In this document: piece after piece, positions 58,601-64,000 of the stretch | Layout of the letters: each line of letters starts with the position of its first letter | Position numbering within the stretch: position 1 is the stretch's first letter | Origin: Symbiodinium natans | Taxonomy: Eukaryota > Sar > Dinophyceae > Suessiales > Symbiodiniaceae | Assembly: GCA_905221605.1 (NCBI GenBank) | Contig: CAJNDS010002347.1 | Location: 139,501-203,500, forward strand | Length of the DNA: 64,000 bases | Reading direction: 5' to 3' | The notes under the pieces: model-generated | The model's database searches: none | What the model saw: the letters and a program-made list of their open reading frames with translations, nothing else | What the model was told of the DNA's origin: nothing | Made by a program: the position numbers and the translations under genes

Positions 58601-60568
58601 TCGCACATCTATTTGAGTGGTGAAGAACTTCGCAGAGTCTGTTACTTGCGCGCAGAGTTTGAAAAGCAAATCCAGGCAACAAAAGCGCACAACACATCAG
58701 CCAGCCAATCGTCGTGGTAGAAGTACGACGCTCACCTCAGCTGATAGCTCCCTCAAAGTGCATTCCCTCGCCTTGGGCAAACTCTAAATGGCAAATGCAG
58801 GGGGAATAGCAGGCTGCACTGGAACTTGACGACAATGCCTTTGGCAGGTTCTGTGCAAGGCCATGCTTCAGTATGATGAAGGGGAGAGACCTTCAATGGC
58901 ACAAGTCTTGCAGCTCCTTGGCAGAAACGATCCCCTATCAAAATGCTTGGCTTGCCAGCAAGGTTGTGGGCACCAGCACGCGCGTTGTAACTTGAGGTAT
59001 CTTGAGGTGTTGAGGTGACAAGGTTTCAAGTGTCTCGCTCGCTAAGGTTCTCGTACTTTCAGCTACCTGGCTTGTCAATGCACCGCATCTGCTCGTCCGA
59101 TCAAATCTGCAAACAAAGGATAGCAGCTCATGAGCTGAAGTTTGTGCCGCCGGAGAAGTTTGCCAGCTTTTTGAACGCGCACAAATTGCACCGAGCGAGG
59201 CGCACGGTGTCTTGCAATGGCCGGTATGACCTGCGGTTGCGTTATGCACAGTGCATCGTGCATGGAGTGCGTGGCATGCTCGGTTGCGTTGGAACCGTTA
59301 TTACGCAAACAAGTGCATTCTCAGAGGTAAGAGTAAGATCTTACACTCCCTTGTTGGGCTGGCATGGTCGGCATTGTGCTTCAGGCAGGGGCTGCTGCTC
59401 GAAATTGCGGCACGGTTGCCCTTCCGACGTGCCGGCGAGATCATCCGCATGCCTTTTGGCTGTGGTGAGTTTTTTTTCATGAGGAAATGGCTGAAGCCGT
59501 CTTGAGATGTGGATTCTGAATTCCGACTCAGGTTCTCTGAGGTGGATGAAGATAAGACCGGCACAATCACGCTTGATGAGCTGATGGCGTACTTCGCGAA
59601 AGTCGGTATCCATGACGAGGCACGCAGGGCGATGAACCAACTACGCCCACCAAAGGATTGTAAAAACCGCTCTTTAGATGACCTTAGATTTTTGGCAGAA
59701 CATGGCAGAACTCTTAGAACTCCTCCACAGCCCATGAAAAAAAGCAGCGGTACCTGACAGGACCTGGACAAAACCTTCGCGGCCCTTGATGTGCCCCTGC
59801 TTAAATCCAAGCTTTGGTCTGTTGCCGCAAGCTGACGAGGTCGTGATGTGTGGGTGTATGGGGTGTTAGTTTGCGGTTGTTGCTTCTGTTGCTGCTGCAG
59901 CAGCCGCTGCCGTCTTCTTGTGGTTGTAATATGCGTACTGCCCCTGGTTCCAACTCGACGCCCGCTCGTTCTCAGCCGGGGCTGCGCTCATGCGGCGCTC
60001 ATTCCTGACCTGAATGTGACTCCCCTGCCACCCTGTCTTGACTGGAGTGGGGGGCCACACCAGATCTCTTGAGGTGGACAAGGATGGCCTTTTGTCCTTC
60101 AGCGAGTTTGCCGCCGGAGCACTGCTGCTGTACCAAGATGCGCTGGAAGATGAGCTTCACATGCTCTTCGAGACGTGCGACAAGGACCTGTTTGACCAGA
60201 CAGGTTCATTTTGGCCGGCTGTCAGTTCACTGGTCAGCATTCCGTGCAGGACAACGACGGTATTCTCAACACCCAGGAGGTGGGCAGAACGTAGGCACCT
60301 GTAGGCACTAGTTGGTCGACGCACCTGTGCTGTCAGTGCTGTCATGGTGTCGACTCTGCAGGCGGAGACGTTTCTGGGGAGCGTGCGTGCTGCCACCGAC
60401 CTGGGCGGCAAAGTGTCGTCCAGAACCGAGGCAGTGACTTGTACGTAGTTAGTGCAACCGCGCATCGATCGCACCGTTGCAACGGAACAGGCGTTCTTGC
60501 AGAGCGGGCAAATCTCTTTCCAGCAGCTGCACCTTGTCACGCAGAGATTTAGAAAAGTAGCAAACTAG
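55637..60568 (+). CDS. CDPK-like calcium-dependent protein kinase with EF hands at both ends
   Basis: About 19 exons join in frame. N-terminal: 55637-55719 (EF loop DADNSGELEFAE) and about 56016-56093 (EF-like, FDTTGRKVLGQYDFFE). Kinase: 56192-56268; 56401-56474 (glycine loop LGTGSFGTAYK); 56597-56700 (VIKAVKK); 56880-57016 (DHPNIVRLFEWYEDG); 57133-57250 (catalytic loop HKDLKDEN); 57350-57377; 57450-57545 (DLG instead of DFG, GTPTTMAPE); 57615-57647; 57969-58078 (DVWSLGCIMYELCTGSLPFM); 58205-58238; 58848-58920 (YDEGERPSMAQVLQ). Junction: 59127-59206 (ELKFVPPEKFASFLNAHKLH), 59389-59450. Calmodulin-like part: 59532-59601 (DEDKTGTITLDE), 59761-59790, 60074-60184 (DVDKDGLLSFSE), 60250-60279 (DKDNDGILNTQE), 60362-60412, 60503-60568 (degenerate; TAG stop). 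Calcium binding would release autoinhibition of this Ser/Thr kinase. GC donors: 56474, 56700, 58078, 58238, 58920, 59450. GA donors: 57250, 60184, probably 57016. Whether the N-terminal EF pair belongs to this gene is inferred; the start codon was not found. Confidence 0.85.
56294..56338. repeat. Interstitial telomere-type repeat
   Basis: About six copies of the heptamer ccctaaa, two of them slightly altered (cccgaaa, cccctaaa), inside the kinase intron 56269-56400. The complementary strand is TTTAGGG, the telomere repeat of plants and reported for dinoflagellates. Genes continue on both sides, so this is not a chromosome end. Confidence 0.9.
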
Positions 60569-60642
60569 TCGGAGGCACTTCGAGAGTCAGGGTTGTGACA
60601 TGTTGTGACCGTAATTACGGCTGTCTCATTGCCCCGTGCAAT

Positions 60643-60810
60643 TTAGCGCGTGGCAACACCGAGGAAGGAGTTCTTGATGGCACCCTTGTCGTCGCGACCT
60701 TCAAGCGCGGCCTCGTCCCGCTCGTCCCGCCTTTCTAGCCGAACCTCCCAGGCGCCTTTGCATGCCACGAGGATCCACGAGGTGTTGTGCAGCGTGTTGT
60801 CATGACAACC
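60643..60810 (-). CDS. Terminal exon of an unrecognised minus-strand gene
   Basis: 56 codons after an AAG acceptor: GCHDNTLHNTSWILVACKGA, then VRLERRDERDEAALEGRDDK and NSFLGVATR with a TAA stop at 60643-60645. The composition is protein-like and the acceptor phase is 0. It is convergent with the kinase gene; the two stop codons are 74 bp apart. Upstream exons were not resolved. The family is not recognised. Confidence 0.45.
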   Translation of the reverse strand, partial: GCHDNTLHNTSWILVACKGAWEVRLERRDERDEAALEGRDDKGAIKNSFLGVATR

Positions 60811-61261
60811 CTTGGCAGGTTGGAGCTTCAGCACGTGCTTGACATGGAGGTAATGCCTGCGGGGCCTACTGAACGAAGTCAAGCGCTTATTGTGAGATAC
60901 TACGCATCTTTGGCGTCGGAATCTCACTATGACGTCGATGTCAGGTCCAGGCAGCTGCCGATGCTAAGCCAAGACATGCCCTAATTCACCGAATCGTGGA
61001 AGATCGAGTTCCCTGCATGGGACCTCCGTTGCGTTTGAGTGCCCGCTGTGCTGTACAGTCCCCGCCCAAAGAACGGCAGTCGTGGAGATGATTTAGGCAA
61101 GAGTAGTGAAGAAGGTCAATGCGAGGAAGAAGGAGCTTAAGATGTCTTTTTCTTAAGCTGCCCTAAGGGCCATGTTTAACCGCGGCTTCAGGCGGGCTCG
61201 TGCCAAGTTTGGCCGTATTTCAGCAGCGGGACTGAAACGTGATTTCACTGCTTTACCTACA

Positions 61262-61398
61262 TGGCAACTGCCAGAGGTCATGTTGATTTTGTCGATGCAA
61301 AGTTCGGGCAAGTTGCCTTCAGTTCTACGGATGAGCTTAAAAGCTTGGTTGACTCGAAAATCAACATGGCAACTGGCAGACATCGCAAAAGCGATGTC
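61262..61398. repeat. Inverted repeats and perfect hairpin
   Basis: Around 61262-61300 and 61355-61378 the words catgttgatttt and aaaatcaacatg face each other across about 60 bp, and catggcaactgccag is nearly repeated as catggcaactggcag. It ends in a perfect palindromic hairpin, gacatcgc-aaaa-gcgatgtc, at 61379-61398. The stretch is open in frames on both strands, so a coding origin cannot be excluded. Confidence 0.6.
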
Positions 61399-61799
61399 TG
61401 CTGCTTCGGCAACCTCTGGAAGCTGCATCGTTGATGCACTCATGTGCCATGTGCCGTTTCACTGCATGCCGATGCCGAAGCTTTCATCCCTAATTCCTTG
61501 ACGGTCTCGTGACTCGTGCGCCGTTGCAGAAGCCGTGGGAGAAACTGATGTTTTCGCCCGGCGTATTTCAAGGGCAACTGGGGTCCCGCAGGCTTGGATG
61601 TTCGCAGAGCAAACTTGCCGTTCGCACTTTGTGCTGTGAACGAATGCCGCCGGCCTGTGGCTCAAAAGTACTGATTCACACCTGAAGACCTTTCTGGCGC
61701 GGAGCCATGCAGTCCGGAACCCAGAAAGTCGGAGAGAAGAAAGTGATGTGTCGCCGTCTTGCTGTGCTTGAGGTGGGTCCCGCCGGTTGGGCTAGCTCC

Positions 61800-62620
61800 A
61801 CCCATGGCCGCTGTCCATAACCATCAGGGCGAGAAAGTTCATGAGACGTATCCAGAAGTCTAGATATTTCGCGAGATGTGGAGGTTTGCCCGCGTGTTTT
61901 CGAAGCTGTGTGAGCCAAGGCGGCGCCTGTGAATCCGATGAGCCCACAGATGTGCCGCCACCACGTGCGGCTGACGCGCTCGCCCAGCCCGACGCGCACC
62001 GTTGTGGGCCCAATGGCACCGTCAATGGTTTCGCCCATGGCGCAGCAGCCCATGATACACTATGGAGGTCAAGTGGCCCCGGTTGTAAGATCTGTACAGC
62101 ATGCCAGTAGTCTGGTCCCTTAAAATGGGTTAAATTGGGGCCAGGACGAGCCACGCCGCAGCCAATGCCTGGGATGGCTTTCAAGCCGCTTGGCAGAATG
62201 GCAATCAAGTTTCTCCCTTAATCGACCTGCATAAGTCTCTTGGAGGGTGTGGGCATGAGCTTTTTCAAGGCCTGCCCCAGCGGCTGTGCCGGTCGCGATG
62301 ACGGCCACGCAGAGGCAGCTGACCTTGCCATGGCTTGGCAGGCAGGTGTGGTAGCTCTTGAATTTCTGGCAGTGGCATGTCAGGTATTTCCCCAGCGTGT
62401 CTGTCAGCCCCACGGGCGCCGGCTATCCGACCGGCCCAGCGGCCGGGGCTCAGATGCCACGATTGTTGAGGCAGGCTGTAGTGCGTCCTTCTTGATGAGG
62501 ATGATGGATGATAAAGTGACGGCAGCGATGCTGATAGGCCCTTGAGCATAGTCAGGAGCACGAGGAACACGATGCTGATGTCGTGATGAACGTCCACATG
62601 TGCGGAATTGAGTTTCCTTG
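61800..62620 (-). CDS. Candidate membrane-protein exons
   Basis: About 62055-61880 on the minus strand reads MGCCAMGETIDGAIGPTTVR then RTWWRHICGLIGFTGAALAH, convincingly protein-like with one hydrophobic helix. Another helix (WIRLMNFLALMVMDSG) lies at about 61855-61810. Upstream candidates include about 62340-62245 (KVSCLCVAVIATGTAAGAGL) and about 62600-62540 (ISIVFLVLLTMLKG). Competing frames and unclear splice sites prevent a model. It may belong to the same transcript as the terminal exon at 60643-60810. Confidence 0.35.
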
Positions 62621-62859
62621 TAGCACATGCCATTGGAGCTAATACAGGTGAAGGGGTAGGTTGAAGGTTGTAGCTGCATGAATTTCAGCCTTGGAGTGTC
62701 ATCAGCCCAGCTAGCCAACTGATGCGGCTGGAACACCGACCTACACTTGCGAGGTCCGAGGACGGCGCTGCACCAGCATGGAAGGACATGCAGCAGCGCC
62801 TGGGTCGAACAGCTTCCTCCGTGGCCACGACGGTACCACCAGGCCGGTGCCATAGCGCC

Positions 62860-62912
62860 ACACAAGACGAAGACGAAGAAGACGAAGACGACGAAGACGA
62901 AGACGAAGAGTC
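62860..62912. repeat. GAAGAC hexanucleotide repeat
   Basis: About eight degenerate copies of gaagac/gacgaa. On the plus strand it would encode an Asp/Glu run, on the minus strand serines; no supported exon includes it. Confidence 0.85.
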
Positions 62913-63099
62913 GCTAGCACAGCTGTCATCAGGAGGAAGAAGGCAGGCAGAAGCAGTAAGGTTCGTGAGACCAATCTCTGTCAAAAACTGTAGCGACGGT
63001 CGACGGGGAAATTCGTGCCAGCTCAAGCTCGGTGCCTGAGCTTCGGTGGGAACTTTGCAATTTCCAGTCCTCGAATGACCCGGGGGTGATGCCGAGGGT

Positions 63100-64000
63100 G
63101 CTATTAGCATGTTTTGGCGCCCATAGTTCGCGACGTACTCCTCATAGCCAGGATCTCCTCCTGCCGAACATGCAGCCTCTTCGTTGCTTGCGGTCTCCGC
63201 GTGCCAAAGCCCAACGCCATCTCAGCAGCCGGCAAGATTGGTGAAACCCACCCACCTGCGCCTTGCCTTCGTTTTGCCTTCGTTACAACAAAGCTTTGAC
63301 TTGTATACTTGTTTGCCTCAGCTGCAGTCGCCACACAAACCATGCCCAGCTTTTCCCTTAAAAGTGGGGAAGCTGAGGGAGAGTGTCTGAGAGTGTCCTG
63401 CCAGGCTGGATGTGAAGGTCGGCGAGTCGCCTTCGCCTACACCTCCAGTGCCCGGCTCGCCAGTGGAGCTCCCCTGGACCCGGTTGGCCTCGGGCACGCT
63501 GGAACAAGGCCCCCACAACTAGGGGTACCTTCTTGGGGTCCTTTGTGATACGTTGATCCCACACTTTGGTGATCTTTATGGCGCATCGCAGTGCAAACGA
63601 AAGGAAGCACGACTTCTTCTTTCTATAACTTTACAGTGAAAATATACATGCACGTATATGCACATATATGCACGATTCCCGAGTCAGAGTTCAAGCCAAC
63701 TTCAACGGACCAGCTCTTGGAAGGAGGCGAGCACATCCGCGCAACTTCTTCTTTTGTTTTTTTGTTTTTTTTTTGTTTTTTGTTTTTTCGCTTTTCAAGT
63801 ATTTGGGGCAGCAGAGGGTGCCTCTTGGAATGCGCTTTTCCCCCGAGCGGCGAGCACACCGCACGTGCCAGGACTCGCGGATGAAGTCAAAGCCGACCTT
63901 CGTAGAAGCAGCGCCCTGGCAGAGTCTGGCAGAGTCTGGCAGAGTGCGATGTGCAGTCGCTGCCGAGGATGAGGGTTGAGGGCAGCGACGCCTTTTGCAA
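63100..64000. other. Right end without a supported gene
   Basis: Contains a T-rich tract (63741-63792) of T runs broken by G and C, and three to four copies of a 10-bp word (gcagagtctg) at 63914-63951. No convincing exon. Confidence 0.4.

Noticed and set aside
1-64000. tRNA and rRNA genes
   Set aside because: Reading for conserved tRNA box words and rRNA-like stretches gave no supported candidate; a dedicated RNA search was not possible here.

Overview
The window looks like nuclear DNA of a dinoflagellate, most like the symbiotic Symbiodiniaceae type. The case rests on gene structure: recognisable eukaryotic proteins are cut into many short exons (about 40-270 bp); many introns start with GC or GA instead of GT, all ending in AG; short direct repeats often span the two splice sites; and there is a telomere-type CCCTAAA stretch inside an intron. 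The protein types fit too: single-domain voltage-gated channels with EF hands, a cyclic-nucleotide-domain channel, a CDPK-like kinase, an ankyrin protein and an SR splicing factor. Exon boundaries below were read by eye by joining frames across splice sites, so they are predictions. Most long open frames here are chance or repeat artefacts.

Layout. 0-34 kb: nearly all recognisable exons lie on the minus strand. From right to left they include a channel with a cyclic-nucleotide-binding domain (about 33.5-30.8 kb), an unrecognised proline-rich gene (30.3-28.8), a voltage-gated channel with EF hands (25.3-21.9), a small membrane-protein fragment (21.2-20.7), an SRSF2-like RRM protein (19.7-19.2), an ankyrin protein (16.5-14.75), an NFU1-type iron-sulfur scaffold protein (13.9-12.4), a multi-pass membrane protein (10.5-8.7) and weaker exon candidates near 4-5 and 3 kb. 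A C-rich repeat block fills 5.9-7.2 kb. Microsatellites (TTC/CT, TAC, GA, CA, TA) sit mainly in introns or gaps.

34.5-49.8 kb is one continuous satellite: about 137 head-to-tail copies of a 112-bp unit, with internal block duplications and one inverted partial unit. It is the dominant feature of the window.

50-64 kb: plus-strand coding dominates: an unrecognised two-exon fragment (50.2-50.7), a long intron-free bicupin-like ORF (51.3-52.7) and a CDPK-like kinase spread over about 19 exons (55.6-60.57). A minus-strand membrane-protein fragment lies at 54.2-54.9, and minus-strand exons resume at 60.64 kb, only 74 bp beyond the kinase stop codon. The genes nearest the array on each side therefore point away from it.

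No rRNA, tRNA, CRISPR array, bacterial operon or complete transposon was seen. Functionally the window is rich in calcium and cyclic-nucleotide signalling and ion transport, but nothing shows that these genes work as one system.
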